From Bradyrhizobium sp. WSM471 (GTDB lineage: Bacteria > Pseudomonadota > Alphaproteobacteria > Rhizobiales > Xanthobacteraceae): a stretch of DNA of 64,000 nucleotides. The first letter of the stretch is position 1; each line of letters starts with the position of its first letter. Made by a program: the position numbers and the translations under genes. This document shows, piece by piece, positions 16,461-26,232 of the stretch. Under the pieces are notes generated by a model. It saw only the letters and a list, made by a program, of their open reading frames with translations. It searched no databases and was not told the origin of the DNA. The DNA lies in contig NZ_CM001442.1 in the NCBI RefSeq assembly GCF_000244915.1, positions 2,852,001 to 2,916,000 of the forward strand. The letters run 5' to 3'.

Positions 16461-17724
16461 ACGTGTCCGCCGTGATGGTTTGAAACCAGTGCTCGGCTTC
16501 AGCCGCCTCGCGGGCGCGCAATTCGCGCGGTGCATCGACCGGGCTGGTCGCGCCGCCCTCGACCTCGGCGAAGATGTCGCCCTTGGGCTGGTAATTGCCC
16601 GCGAGCGAAAAGCCGTAGCCGGGTGCGACGATGTTGTAGCAGACGCCTGTCAGCCGCGGCGTTTCTGGTGCGCGGCCGGCAAGGAGGTTCACGATCGCAG
16701 CAGCGCAGGCCTTGCCCTGTGCGCTTGCCGCGGATGCCGATTTGGGAATGCCCCCGCCGAGGCAGGCATCGCCGATGACGTGGACATTCTGGACAAGCTT
16801 CGACTCGAAGGTAACGGGGTCGATCGGGCACCAGCCGGTCGCATCCGCAGCGCCCGCGATCTGGGCGATGCGCGCGGCGCGTTGCGGCGGAATGACGTTG
16901 GCGACATCAGGCGTGTAGTTGCCGAATTCGGTGACGATGGTCCTGGTCGCGGCATCGACCGAGGTCACGCGGCCGCCTTGCGACAGCCCGATGCGTTCGA
17001 TCATGTCGCCGTAAAGCTCCTTCCACGCCTTCTCGAACAGCCGCTGCTGGGAGAAAGTGTCCTTGGCGTCGAGGATCAAGACCTTCGAGCGCGGTTTCCT
17101 CGTTTTCAGGTAATGCGCGATCAGGCTGGCGCGCTCGTAAGGCGCCGGCGGACAGCGCGAGGGATTGGCGGGGATGGCAATGGCAACGGTGCCGCCGTCC
17201 GGCATTTCCTCCAATTGCCGCCGCAGCAGCAGCGTCTGTGCGCCGGCCTTCCAGGCGTGCGGCATTTTTTCTGATGCCGCGTTGTCGTAGCCGGGCATGG
17301 CTCCGAAATGGAAGTCGATGCCGGGGGAGAGCACGAGACGATCATAGGCAAACGCGGTGCCATCGGTTGCGGTCACGCTGCGCTTTTGCGTGTCAATGGT
17401 CGTCGCGGCCTGAGCGACGACGGCGATTCCCTCGGCGGCAAGCTTTTCGTAACCGAACTGTTGCGCCTCGATATCGCGCAGGCCGGCGATCACCTCGTTG
17501 CTGAACGGGCAGGAAGTGAAGGTCGTGTTTGGCTCGATCAGCGTCACCTGGAATCTTGTATCGGCGCGCTTGAACGCGCGCGCACAGGCCGCACCGCCAA
17601 AGCCGCCGCCGACCACGACGACGCGGCCCGCCGATTGCGCGCGCAGGATCGAAGGAGCGGCGAATGATGTGGCCGCGGCGGTGATGCCGAGGACGGCAAC
17701 CCGCCGTGTCACCGGCGCATTCAT
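16453..17724 (-). CDS. soxF: SoxF / flavocytochrome c sulfide dehydrogenase flavoprotein subunit
   Basis: 423 residues with an N-terminal export signal (TRRVAVLGITAAATSFAAPS), an FAD motif VVVVGGGFGGAACARAF, and conserved cysteines in FTSCPFSNEV and TGWCPID of the type that form the redox disulfide near the flavin. The C-terminal TGVCYNIVAPGYGFSLAG block is characteristic of FccB/SoxF. The enzyme oxidises sulfide and raises Sox activity. Its usual cytochrome partner FccA is not encoded here. It heads the sox operon, and a strong hairpin (17745-17773) separates it from the molybdenum hydroxylase genes upstream. Confidence 0.92.
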   Translation of the reverse strand: MNAPVTRRVAVLGITAAATSFAAPSILRAQSAGRVVVVGGGFGGAACARAFKRADTRFQVTLIEPNTTFTSCPFSNEVIAGLRDIEAQQFGYEKLAAEGIAVVAQAATTIDTQKRSVTATDGTAFAYDRLVLSPGIDFHFGAMPGYDNAASEKMPHAWKAGAQTLLLRRQLEEMPDGGTVAIAIPANPSRCPPAPYERASLIAHYLKTRKPRSKVLILDAKDTFSQQRLFEKAWKELYGDMIERIGLSQGGRVTSVDAATRTIVTEFGNYTPDVANVIPPQRAARIAQIAGAADATGWCPIDPVTFESKLVQNVHVIGDACLGGGIPKSASAASAQGKACAAAIVNLLAGRAPETPRLTGVCYNIVAPGYGFSLAGNYQPKGDIFAEVEGGATSPVDAPRELRAREAAEAEHWFQTITADTFG

Positions 17725-17744
17725 GAGTCTTGTCCGGAAAGTGT

Positions 17745-17773
17745 GCCGCGGCGGCCGTTACGGCCGCCGCGGC
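17745..17773 (-). terminator. Strong GC hairpin between the molybdenum hydroxylase and sox operons
   Basis: A 13-base-pair perfect stem, G-CCGCGGCGGCCG / CGGCCGCCGCGG-C, surrounds a three-base loop. It sits just after the stop of the large hydroxylase subunit and before soxF on the same strand. No T-run follows on the transcribed strand, so termination may need other factors. Confidence 0.65.
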
Positions 17774-17778
17774 GTTTC

Positions 17779-19965
17779 TCAGGCGAAGGTGATGTTCTGA
17801 TCGCGCAGCGGCACCGAGCGGATGCGTTTGCCCGTCGCCGCGAAGTACGCATTGAGCACCGCCGGCGCCGCGACGCCGATGGTCGGCTCGCCGACACCGC
17901 CCCAGAACCCGCCGCTCGGCACCATCACCGATTCGACCTTCGGCATCTCGTTGATGCGCATCGAATTGTAGGTGTCGAAGTTGGTCTGCTCGATCTTACC
18001 GTCCTTGACGGTGCAGCCGCCGTAGAACAGCGCGGAGAGGCCATAGACGAAGGACCCCGCGATCTGCCGCTCCACCTGCGCCGGATTGACGACGTAGCCG
18101 GGATCGGTGGAGGCGACGATGCGATGCACCTTGATCTTGTTGCCGTCGGTCACCGAGATTTCGGCGGCGCCGGCGACATAGCTGCCATAGCCCATGACCT
18201 GCGCGATGCCGCGATAGATGCCCTGCGGCGCCGGGGTGTTCCAGCCGATCTTCTCGGCCACGGCATTGAGCACCGCCAGATGCTTGGGGTGATTGCCCAT
18301 CAGCTTGCGGCGGAATTCGAGCGGGTCCTGGCCTGCGGCATGGGCGAGCTCGTCCATGAAGCATTCCATGTAGATCGCGTTGTGATTGACGTTGACGCCG
18401 CGCCAGAAGCCCGGCGGAACGTGCGGGTTGCGCATCGCATGCTCGACCAGGAGGTTTGGCACGGAATAACCGAACGCGGCTTCGCCGGTCTGGGCGACGC
18501 CCTGGAATGCGGCCGGATCCATGCCGTTCTGCAGCGCTTCGGGACGGAGCGAGAACAGGATCGATTGCCCGGACAGGCGGTAGTGCAGCGCGACCAGATT
18601 GTTGTCGGCATCGAACGCGCCGGTCATCTTGCACTGGGTGATCGGGTGATATCGGCCGTGCGCCATGTCCTCTTCGCGCGACCACAACAGCTTGATCGGC
18701 GTGCCCGGCATTTGCTTGGCGATCATGACGGCCTGACGGACATAGTCGGTCTGGCCACGCCGGCCGAAGCCGCCGCCCGGCATCACCTTGTGCACGTCGC
18801 ACTTCTCCGCCGGGAGGCCCGACGCTTCCAACGTGGCCGCGAAGGCCGCCTCGCCATTCTGCGTGCCGCACCAGACCTCGCATTTGTCGGCCGTGTAGAG
18901 CGCCGTGGCGTTCATCGGCTCCATCGTGGCGTGGTTCTGGTAGGGATAGCTATAGACGGCCTCGATCTTCTTGGCGGCAGTAGCAATCGCCGCCTTGGCA
19001 TCGCCGTTCTTGTTGCCGACATAGGCCGGCTGCTCGTTGGCGAGGCCCTCCGTCAGCCATTTCGCGATCGACTCGCTCGAGACCTTGGCGTTGTCGCCCT
19101 CGTCCCAGACGATCGGCAGCGCATCCAGCGCGGTCTTGGCGTGCCACCAGGTGTCGGCAACGACCGCAACCGCGGTATCGCCGACCTTGACGACCTTCTT
19201 GACGCCCTTCATGCCGGTGACCTTGGCTTCGTCAAAGCTCTTCAGCTTGCCGCCGAACACCGGGCAATCCTTGATCGCGGCGTTCAGCATGCCCGGCAGC
19301 TTGACGTCGATGCCGTAGATCATGGTGCCGGTGGTCTTCTCGGCGGTGTCCAGCCGCTTCACGCCCTTGCCGATCAGCTTCCAGTCCTTCGGGTCCTTCA
19401 GCTTGACGTCGGCCGGCGGCGTCAGCTTGGCCGCGGCCTCGGCGACCTTGCCATAAGTCGTGGTCTTGCCGGACGGCGTGTGCGTGATGACGCTGTTGGC
19501 GGCCGTGCATTCCGACGCCGGCACTTTCCACGCCTCGGCGGCGGCCTGGATCAGCATCACGCGGGCGGTGGCGCCGCCCTTGCGGACATAGTCTTGCGAA
19601 GAACGGATGCCGCGGCTGCCGCCGGTCGAGAAATCGCCCCAGACGCGCTTGCGGGCGACGCTCTGGCCCGGTGTCGGATATTCGGTCGAGACCTTCGACC
19701 AGTCGCATTCGAGTTCCTCGGCGACGAGCTGGGCGAGGCCGGTGAGCGAGCCCTGGCCCATTTCGGAGCGGGCGATGCGGATGACTACGGTGTCGTCGGG
19801 CCTGACCACCACCCAGGCGCCGATCTCGGGGGAGCCGTCGGCCGCGCGGACCACGGCGGGGCCGCCGAAGGGGATATCGAGGCCGATTGCGAGACCCGCG
19901 CCGACCGCGGCGGTGCCGATGACGAAGGCACGGCGGTTCATCCTGGGAGAGACATGCTTGTTCAT
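17779..19965 (-). CDS. Molybdopterin-binding large subunit of an isoquinoline-1-oxidoreductase-like hydroxylase
   Basis: 728 residues from ATG 19965; a longer frame upstream lies over the small-subunit gene. A twin-arginine signal MNRRAFVIGTAAVGAGLAIG shows periplasmic export. The body matches the xanthine dehydrogenase molybdopterin family, isoquinoline-oxidoreductase beta-type. Visible examples are RIARSEMGQGSLTGLAQLVAEELE, YSYPYQNHATMEPMNATALY (about 330-360), VMPGGGFGRRGQTDY and a C-terminal GGFWGGVGEPTIGVAAPAVLNAY. It hydroxylates an aldehyde or N-heterocycle, with electrons passing to the two [2Fe-2S] clusters of the partner encoded eleven bases upstream. There is no FAD subunit, so a cytochrome is the likely acceptor. 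The substrate is unknown. Confidence 0.9.
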   Translation of the reverse strand: MNKHVSPRMNRRAFVIGTAAVGAGLAIGLDIPFGGPAVVRAADGSPEIGAWVVVRPDDTVVIRIARSEMGQGSLTGLAQLVAEELECDWSKVSTEYPTPGQSVARKRVWGDFSTGGSRGIRSSQDYVRKGGATARVMLIQAAAEAWKVPASECTAANSVITHTPSGKTTTYGKVAEAAAKLTPPADVKLKDPKDWKLIGKGVKRLDTAEKTTGTMIYGIDVKLPGMLNAAIKDCPVFGGKLKSFDEAKVTGMKGVKKVVKVGDTAVAVVADTWWHAKTALDALPIVWDEGDNAKVSSESIAKWLTEGLANEQPAYVGNKNGDAKAAIATAAKKIEAVYSYPYQNHATMEPMNATALYTADKCEVWCGTQNGEAAFAATLEASGLPAEKCDVHKVMPGGGFGRRGQTDYVRQAVMIAKQMPGTPIKLLWSREEDMAHGRYHPITQCKMTGAFDADNNLVALHYRLSGQSILFSLRPEALQNGMDPAAFQGVAQTGEAAFGYSVPNLLVEHAMRNPHVPPGFWRGVNVNHNAIYMECFMDELAHAAGQDPLEFRRKLMGNHPKHLAVLNAVAEKIGWNTPAPQGIYRGIAQVMGYGSYVAGAAEISVTDGNKIKVHRIVASTDPGYVVNPAQVERQIAGSFVYGLSALFYGGCTVKDGKIEQTNFDTYNSMRINEMPKVESVMVPSGGFWGGVGEPTIGVAAPAVLNAYFAATGKRIRSVPLRDQNITFA

Positions 19966-19976
19966 GTGGCGGCTCC

Positions 19977-20426
<450 letters not shown>

Positions 20427-20432
20427 CGCAGT

Positions 20433-20469
20433 CCCCTGATTGGCCCAATCCACCGATTGGACTCAGGGG
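20433..20469 (-). promoter_or_regulatory. Hairpin including the ribosome site of the [2Fe-2S] subunit gene
   Basis: Outer arms CCCCTGA (20433-20439) and TCAGGGG (20463-20469) and inner arms CCAATC (20445-20450) and GATTGG (20455-20460) pair around a CACC loop. Read on the minus strand, the last arm supplies the AGGGGA ribosome site six bases before the ATG. The fold is imperfect, so regulation is only a possibility. Confidence 0.4.
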
Positions 20470-20683
20470 CGCAATGTGTCCGGCAAATTGGAAACGTTCA
20501 AATCAATAGTCCGAGGGGCAGCCGCCGGGGATTCCTTCCCTGAGCGCCCGCGGCATGGTTTGGGGCGACGTCTACCGGCTTCCGCGCCGACGCCCGTGGA
20601 ACCGAGAGCGACAGTTTGTCCCTTTTGGCAGGGTGCAAGTCGACAATGCTCTGCTACAGTGGAATCAGCCAAAAAGGGGTTCC

Positions 20684-22303
20684 ATGAACGTACCGCAGCC
20701 TTGCAACGTCCTGATGCTCTATCCGCTGTTCTCGGCAGAGTCCTTCTGGAGCTTTGGCGAATCCTGCAAAGTATTGGGCGTGAAGCGGCCCGCGGCCCCT
20801 TTGGGGCTGATCACCGTTGCCGCGATGTTGCCCGAGAGCTGGACGGTCCGGCTGATCGATTGCAACACGGAAGCCTTCAGCGACGAGGATCTTTCCTGGG
20901 CCGACGTCGTCTTCACCGGCGGAATGATGCCGCAGCAGGCCGACACGCTGCGCCTGATCGAAATTTGCCGTGCCGCGGGCAAGCCGGTGGTCGTCGGCGG
21001 TCCCGATCCCACCTCGAGCCCCCATATCTATGAGAGGGCCGACTTCCAGGTGCTCGGCGAGGCCGAAAGCGTTCTCCACGAATTCGTCGCTGCCTGGGAC
21101 AGTGGCGCACGCTCCGGCGTCTTCATCGCGCCGAAATTCCAGGCCGACGTCACCAAGACGCCGGTGCCGCGCTTCGACCTGCTCAAGTTCGAGGACTACC
21201 TTTATCTCGGTGTGCAGTATTCCCGCGGTTGCCCGTTCACCTGCGAGTTCTGCGACATCATCGAGCTCTATGGCCGGGTGCCGCGAACCAAGACGAATGA
21301 GCAAATGCTGGTCGAGCTCGACAGGCTCTACGCCATGGGTTACCGCGGCCATCTCGACTTCGTCGACGACAATTTCATCGGCAACAAGAAGTCGCTGCGG
21401 CTGTTCCTGCCCCAACTCGCCGAATGGCAACGTGCTCATGGCTATCCGTTCGAATTGTCGACGGAAGCCTCGGTCAATCTGGCCGACGATCCCGAGCTGT
21501 TGGACCTGATGGGCCAGGCGAATTTCTTCGCCATCTTCGTCGGCATTGAAAGTCCGGATCCGGCGACGCTGGTCGCGATGCGGAAGAAGCAGAACACGCG
21601 GCGCAACATCGCCGAGAGCATCCACAAGATCTACGCCGCGGGCATGCTCGTCACCGCGGGTTTCATCGTCGGCTTTGACAATGAGAAGCTTTCGATGGCG
21701 GATGCCATGATCGACTTCATCGAAGAGGCGGCGATCCCGGTCAGCATGGTCGGCCTGCTCTATGCCTTGCCGAACACGCAGCTGACGCGCCGCCTCGAGC
21801 GCGAAGGCCGGCTGCATCCGGGCCACGATTTGGCGCCGACCATCGGCGCCGATCAGTGCACCGCCGGGATCAACTTCGATCCGGTGCGCCCGTTGCGCGA
21901 CATCCTGACGGACTACAAGCGCGTGCTGGAGCACATCTACAGCCCGGAGGCCTATGCGAGGCGCATCGACCGTCTGATGACGCTGCTCGACCGCTCTCGC
22001 CAGCGCCAGGAGCTCGCGGAAGGCGACATCCGCGCCCGGATCGGCGCGATGGAAACGGTGCACAAGGTGGTCACGGCCCTTCCCGAGGCGCGCGGGCCGC
22101 TGTGGCAGACCTTCATGAACTGCGCCAAGCGCGACACCACATCGGCGCGGATCGCCGTGCAGATGATCGCTGCCTATGCGCATCTCGGGCCGTTCTCGCG
22201 CAAGGTGATCGCTGCCATCGATGAGCGCCTCGCCGCACTCGACGAAGAGACGGTCGTTCCGGTCGCGACCGTCGAGGTGACGGCGGCCCGACATCTGGCC
22301 TGA
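20684..22303 (+). CDS. B12-binding-domain radical SAM protein (DUF4070 type)
   Basis: 539 residues from ATG 20684, chosen for the AAGGGG ribosome site; the frame is open further up. The N-terminal 150 residues form a cobalamin-binding-like domain (PLGLITVAAMLPESWTVRLID, VFTGGMMPQQADTLRLIE, VVVGGPDPTSSP). The radical-SAM cysteines are in SRGCPFTCEFCDIIE (CxxxCxxC), followed by the DFVDDNFIGNKK block. The DUF4070-like C-terminus resembles the hopanoid C-2 methylase group, but this gene stands alone between a hydroxylase operon and an MFS gene. The substrate is therefore unassigned. It probably carries out a methyl transfer or related radical reaction. Confidence 0.88.
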   Translation: MNVPQPCNVLMLYPLFSAESFWSFGESCKVLGVKRPAAPLGLITVAAMLPESWTVRLIDCNTEAFSDEDLSWADVVFTGGMMPQQADTLRLIEICRAAGKPVVVGGPDPTSSPHIYERADFQVLGEAESVLHEFVAAWDSGARSGVFIAPKFQADVTKTPVPRFDLLKFEDYLYLGVQYSRGCPFTCEFCDIIELYGRVPRTKTNEQMLVELDRLYAMGYRGHLDFVDDNFIGNKKSLRLFLPQLAEWQRAHGYPFELSTEASVNLADDPELLDLMGQANFFAIFVGIESPDPATLVAMRKKQNTRRNIAESIHKIYAAGMLVTAGFIVGFDNEKLSMADAMIDFIEEAAIPVSMVGLLYALPNTQLTRRLEREGRLHPGHDLAPTIGADQCTAGINFDPVRPLRDILTDYKRVLEHIYSPEAYARRIDRLMTLLDRSRQRQELAEGDIRARIGAMETVHKVVTALPEARGPLWQTFMNCAKRDTTSARIAVQMIAAYAHLGPFSRKVIAAIDERLAALDEETVVPVATVEVTAARHLA

Positions 22304-22307
22304 CGGT

Positions 22308-23696
22308 CTACTTCACCGCCAGCCGCAAAAAGCTCATCACGCTGCCGAGCGCTGCGAAGCCGGCGCCGAGTGCCAATGCCACGACTGCGCCATTGTGACC
22401 AGCGAGCGAGAAGCAGAGCGCGGCGAGCGCCGCCCCCGTGGTCTGCCCGGTCAGGCGCGCGGTGGCGACGATGCCCGAGGCGCTGCCGCTGCGATGCGGC
22501 GGCGCGCTCGACATCACCGCCTTCATGTTCGGCGCCTGGAAGAAGCCGAACCCCATACCGCAGATCACCATCCGCCAGATGATGTCGGGGATCGCAGGAT
22601 TGGCCGGCAGCATCGCGAGCAAGGCCATGCCGAGGCCCAGCAGCACGAGCCCGATGCCGCCGAGCAATCCGACCGCGTGCCGGTCGGAGAGGCGTCCGGC
22701 GATCGGCGCCATGATGCCGACCACCAGCGGCCATGGCGTCATGAAAAAGCCGGTCTCGACCTGCGAACGCCCCAGCACGTCCTCGAAATAGAACGGCAGC
22801 GAGACGAAGGCGAGACCCTGCACCGCGAACGAGCACACCGCCGTCGCCGCCGACAGCACGAACATCGGCCGGCTGAACAGATCAATCGGCAGCATCGGGG
22901 CCGGATGATCGGCATGGCGGCGCGTCAGGATGAAGCCGAGCACCAAGGCCGTGAGCAGCTCGATGCCCACGACCACTGGTGACAGATTATGCGCGGCACT
23001 CCCGATGCCCGTGATGAACAGGCCGAGGCAGGCCGACGCGAGGGCCGCGCCGAAAAAGTCAAAGCCGTGATCGGCGCGCGGCGTCTTCGGCAGCATCGCA
23101 AAGCCGATGCCGATCGCGACCAGACCGAACGGGATGTTGACGGCGAACAGCCATGGCCACGGGCCGACCGCGAGGATGGCGGAGGCGATCGAAGGACCGA
23201 AGGTAAAGGCGGTCGCGACCACCAGCGCGTTGTGGCCGAAGCCGCGGCCCAGCATCCGGCCGGGATAGACGAAGCGCACCAGTGCCGTGTTGACGCTCAT
23301 GATGCCGCTCGCACCCAGCCCTTGCAGCGTGCGCGCAACCAGCAGGCTCTCAAGCGACCAGGCCACCGCGCAGAACAGCGAGGCGATGGTGAACAGGATC
23401 AGGCCGCCGAGATAGATGCGCTGGTGTCCGACGATCTCGCCGAGTGCTCCCAACGGCAGCAGCGTCGCCACCAACGCGATCTGGTAGACGTTGACCACCC
23501 AGACCGATTGCTCCGGGCTGACATGCAGGTCGCCGGCAATGGCGGGCAGCGCGATGTTGGCGATCGCGGTGTCGAGCGAGGCCATCGCCAGCGCGGTGAA
23601 GATCGCGGCAATGGCCCAGCGCCGCTGTGCGGTTGGAAGGCCGTCGGAAATGGTGTGGTCGGGCTTGCGCGCGGTGGCAGGTAACGTGATTGTCAT
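22308..23696 (-). CDS. MFS multidrug efflux transporter, EmrB/QacA type
   Basis: About 462 residues from ATG 23696; the frame is open to 23774. Roughly 12-14 membrane segments are visible. The family signature is ASLDTAIANIALPAIAGDL in the first segment, with VVNVYQIALVATLLPLGALGE following and the drug-proton antiporter motif LARTLQGLGASG near segment 4-5. These proteins expel drugs or metabolites using the proton gradient. There is no membrane-fusion protein gene next to it and no regulator. It is convergent with the radical-SAM gene with four bases between stops, and divergent from the dehydrogenase gene. Confidence 0.88.
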   Translation of the reverse strand: MTITLPATARKPDHTISDGLPTAQRRWAIAAIFTALAMASLDTAIANIALPAIAGDLHVSPEQSVWVVNVYQIALVATLLPLGALGEIVGHQRIYLGGLILFTIASLFCAVAWSLESLLVARTLQGLGASGIMSVNTALVRFVYPGRMLGRGFGHNALVVATAFTFGPSIASAILAVGPWPWLFAVNIPFGLVAIGIGFAMLPKTPRADHGFDFFGAALASACLGLFITGIGSAAHNLSPVVVGIELLTALVLGFILTRRHADHPAPMLPIDLFSRPMFVLSAATAVCSFAVQGLAFVSLPFYFEDVLGRSQVETGFFMTPWPLVVGIMAPIAGRLSDRHAVGLLGGIGLVLLGLGMALLAMLPANPAIPDIIWRMVICGMGFGFFQAPNMKAVMSSAPPHRSGSASGIVATARLTGQTTGAALAALCFSLAGHNGAVVALALGAGFAALGSVMSFLRLAVK

Positions 23697-23866
23697 TGCG
23701 TGGGCGCGTTGCTCCGGCGGCCGGCTCCAGGGGACTTTGGCATGTACTACGGCGCGGCCGCCTGCCACAGGCATATGCTTGCATGCAGTGTATGCGCGAA
23801 GGCTGGGCGATGATTCCGGGCGCCGGCGTATGATCGCGCGAACGGCTGCAATGTCAGGGGAGCGCC

Positions 23867-24928
23867 ATGCACATCGTCGTTTTGCCCGGTGACGGCATCG
23901 GGCCCGAGATCACGACCGCGACATCAGGCGTGCTGCGCGCGGCCTCCGAACGCTTCCAGCTCAATCTGCGCCTGGAGGAGCACGCAGTCGGCCATGCGAG
24001 CCTCAAACAATTCGGTACGACGGTGCGCCCCGAGCTGCTCGACACCGTCCGCGCCGCCGACGGCCTGGTGCTCGGGCCGACCGCGACCTTCGATTTCAAG
24101 GACGAAGCCCGTGGCGAGATCAACCCGTCGCGGCATTTTCGCAAGAACCTCGACCTCTACGCCAATCTCAGGCCGGCACGCACGTATGCGGGGCTGTCCG
24201 GCCGGGTCGGCGATTTCGACCTCGTCGTGGTGCGCGAGAACACGGAAGGGTTTTACGCCGACCGCAACATGGAGCAGGGCAATGGCGAGATGCTGGTCAC
24301 ATCGGATGTCGTGATCTCGCTGCGCCGGATCACGCGCCATTGCTGTGAGCGCATCGCGCACGCGGCGTGCCGGCTGGCGATGAAGCGGCGCAAGCATCTG
24401 ACGATCGTGCACAAGGCCAATGTGCTCAAGCTCGGTGACGGCATGTTCCTCCAGATCTGCCGCGAGGCGGCAAAGGCCTATCCCGGCCTCGGGGTTGACG
24501 ACATCCTCGTCGACGCCATGATGGCGCATGTGGTGCGCAACCCCGACCGCTTCGACGTCATCGTCGCCACCAACATGTTCGGCGACATCCTGTCCGATCT
24601 CACCGCCGAACTCTCGGGCAGCCTCGGGCTCGGCGGCTCGCTCAATGTCGGTCACAGCCACGCCATGGCGCAGGCCGCGCACGGCTCGGCGCCTGACATT
24701 GCCGGGCAGGACGTCGCCAATCCGGTCTCGTTGATCCTGTCGACGGCGTTGTTGCTGGCCTGGCATGGTGAGAAGAGCGGCGCGGTGCAGTACGAGGAAG
24801 CCGCGCGTGCGATCGAGGCGGCGGTAGCGAAGGCGATCGGCGAGGGCAGGGCAACGCGCGATGTCGGTGGCGAGCTCGGCACCATCGCGGCGGGGGCGGC
24901 GATCGCGGAGATCCTGCAGGCCGGGTGA
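23867..24928 (+). CDS. Isocitrate/isopropylmalate dehydrogenase family protein
   Basis: 353 residues with the beta-decarboxylating dehydrogenase fold. It begins MHIVVLPGDGIGPEITTATS, the classic N-terminus. VVVRENTEGFYADRN and TIVHKANVLKLGDGMF carry the substrate-binding Arg/Glu and catalytic Lys, and DAMMAHVVRNPDRFDVIVATNMFGDILSDLTAELSGSLGLGGSLN holds the metal-binding Asp residues. It has a good ribosome site (AGGGGAG). The family includes LeuB, isocitrate, homoisocitrate and tartrate dehydrogenases. The gene is away from leuCD, so a tartrate- or malate-type oxidative decarboxylation is as likely as leucine synthesis. NAD use is likely but not proven. Confidence 0.86.
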   Translation: MHIVVLPGDGIGPEITTATSGVLRAASERFQLNLRLEEHAVGHASLKQFGTTVRPELLDTVRAADGLVLGPTATFDFKDEARGEINPSRHFRKNLDLYANLRPARTYAGLSGRVGDFDLVVVRENTEGFYADRNMEQGNGEMLVTSDVVISLRRITRHCCERIAHAACRLAMKRRKHLTIVHKANVLKLGDGMFLQICREAAKAYPGLGVDDILVDAMMAHVVRNPDRFDVIVATNMFGDILSDLTAELSGSLGLGGSLNVGHSHAMAQAAHGSAPDIAGQDVANPVSLILSTALLLAWHGEKSGAVQYEEAARAIEAAVAKAIGEGRATRDVGGELGTIAAGAAIAEILQAG

Positions 24929-25275
24929 GTGGTCATGCGGGGTCTTGCGTGTTTTTTTTAAGGGCTCAAAACAAAAAACGCGAAAACAACCCCATGCACA
25001 GTAGAAGGCCCCTTGATTAATAAGGGATTTCCGAAACGCGCAGCGACGACATTCGCCGCGGCCATGACGTTGACGCGTCGGGCAAAACACTGGCAGGATG
25101 CCAGGATTGCACCGGTCGACAAAAGACCATTGTGTGCTTCCCGTGAAGGAGCGATGTGCGCTTCCTGTGGTGAAGCAGATCTGGGCGTGCAGCTCCGGCA
25201 CTCCGCTTTCGAAGTGCTAAGTTTCTTTTTTCTTTTTTGGTGATTTTACTCGATACATTGCAGAGGTTTATTGCC
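24929..25275. other. 347-base intergenic stretch, AT-richer, with a repeat-like element
   Basis: No gene is supported. From 24936 it holds TGCGGGGTCTTGCGTG followed by a T-run, then the A-rich segment CAAAACAAAAAACGCGAAAA. This looks like a dispersed, partly self-complementary element. A close copy of its first 22 bases lies at 27481-27502. A second T-rich run (TTTCTTTTTTCTTTTTT) lies near 25223-25239, just before the cytochrome gene. Confidence 0.5.
24936..24957 (+). repeat. Direct repeat copy 1 (T-rich element)
   Basis: 22 bases starting TGCGGGGTCTTGCGTG and ending in T's. It differs at one base from 27481-27502. The two copies bracket the cytochrome and ABC binding-protein genes in the same orientation. 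Confidence 0.6.
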
Positions 25276-26232
25276 ATGAAGATGTCTGTGCCAATTTTGT
25301 GGGCAGCCGTGATCCTTACAGCAACGGCTGCCTTGGCGCAGAATGGGCTTCCGGCCTGGGCGTTCTTGTGGGATCCGACCGTGAAGGTGCCCCCGGCTGA
25401 CGACAAGCCCAATCAACTCGCCGGCAGTAATGCCGCGTTCAGCTGGAAGCAGGCGCGCGACCTTTTCTTTGCGCCTGATTGGCATCCTGATGACCATCCG
25501 GCCATGCCGGAGATCGTTGCCAACGGACGAAAGCCGGATGTCCGCGCTTGCGGATCGTGCCATCGCGTCGAGGGCACCGGCGGTCCTGAAAATGCGAGTC
25601 TGGCGGGCTTGCCGGAGAGCTATCTTGTTCAGCAACTCGCTGATTTCAAAAGCGGCGCGCGAAAGATGTCGGGGCCGGAGAGGCCTGCCACACAATTGAT
25701 GATGGCGTCAGTCAAAGCCATGACCGACGCCGAGGTGCGTGCTGCGGCAGCGTATTTCTCTGCGCAGAAGCCCCAGCAGATTATCAAGGTCGTCGAAAGT
25801 GAAAGCATTCCAAAGACGGGGCCGTCCCGCTTGTTCTTCGTCAAAAGCACCGAGGGCGGCTCCGAAATCCTCGGCCCGCGCATCGTCGAGATGCCGGACG
25901 ATGTGGATCAATTCGAGCTCCGAGACTCCCGAGCGACCTTCACAGCCTATGTGCCGGTTGGAAGCCTGACGAGGGGAGAAACACTCGCCAAGACGGGCGG
26001 ATCGGGAATAACCGTTGCCTGCGGTAGCTGCCACGGTCCGGAGCTGAAGGGCGTCGGTGATATTCCGCCGATTGCCGGGCGCTCGCCGACCTACATCGTG
26101 CGCCAGCTTCATGAGTTTCAAAGCGGGGGGCGCGTGGCAAGCGCAAGCTCCCTGATGCAACAGACCGTCGAAAAGTTGTCGCAGAACGACATGATCGCGC
26201 TGGCTGCCTACGTGGCGTCGCTCTCGCCATGA
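25276..26232 (+). CDS. Exported di-haem cytochrome c
   Basis: 318 residues from ATG 25276. A signal peptide MKMSVPILWAAVILTATAALAQ leads to a periplasmic protein with two haem c sites, CGSCHRVEG (about 98) and CGSCHGPEL (about 250). Each is followed by an LPESYLVQQLADFKSG / SPTYIVRQLHEFQSGG block, so the protein is an internal duplication of a cytochrome c domain of the c553/c4 type. It could serve as an electron carrier for a dehydrogenase, but the neighbouring genes do not show which one. It lies in the AT-richer region between two direct repeats. Confidence 0.88.
   Translation: MKMSVPILWAAVILTATAALAQNGLPAWAFLWDPTVKVPPADDKPNQLAGSNAAFSWKQARDLFFAPDWHPDDHPAMPEIVANGRKPDVRACGSCHRVEGTGGPENASLAGLPESYLVQQLADFKSGARKMSGPERPATQLMMASVKAMTDAEVRAAAAYFSAQKPQQIIKVVESESIPKTGPSRLFFVKSTEGGSEILGPRIVEMPDDVDQFELRDSRATFTAYVPVGSLTRGETLAKTGGSGITVACGSCHGPELKGVGDIPPIAGRSPTYIVRQLHEFQSGGRVASASSLMQQTVEKLSQNDMIALAAYVASLSP

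Noticed and set aside
20654..22294. 546-codon ORF on the minus strand
   Set aside because: Antisense shadow of the radical-SAM gene; its composition is His/Asp/Arg-rich as expected for a high-GC shadow frame.
23697..23866. Possible operator around ATATGCTTGCATGCAGTGTATGCG between the MFS and dehydrogenase genes
   Set aside because: Only short, imperfect symmetry and no nearby regulator gene; not enough to call a site.
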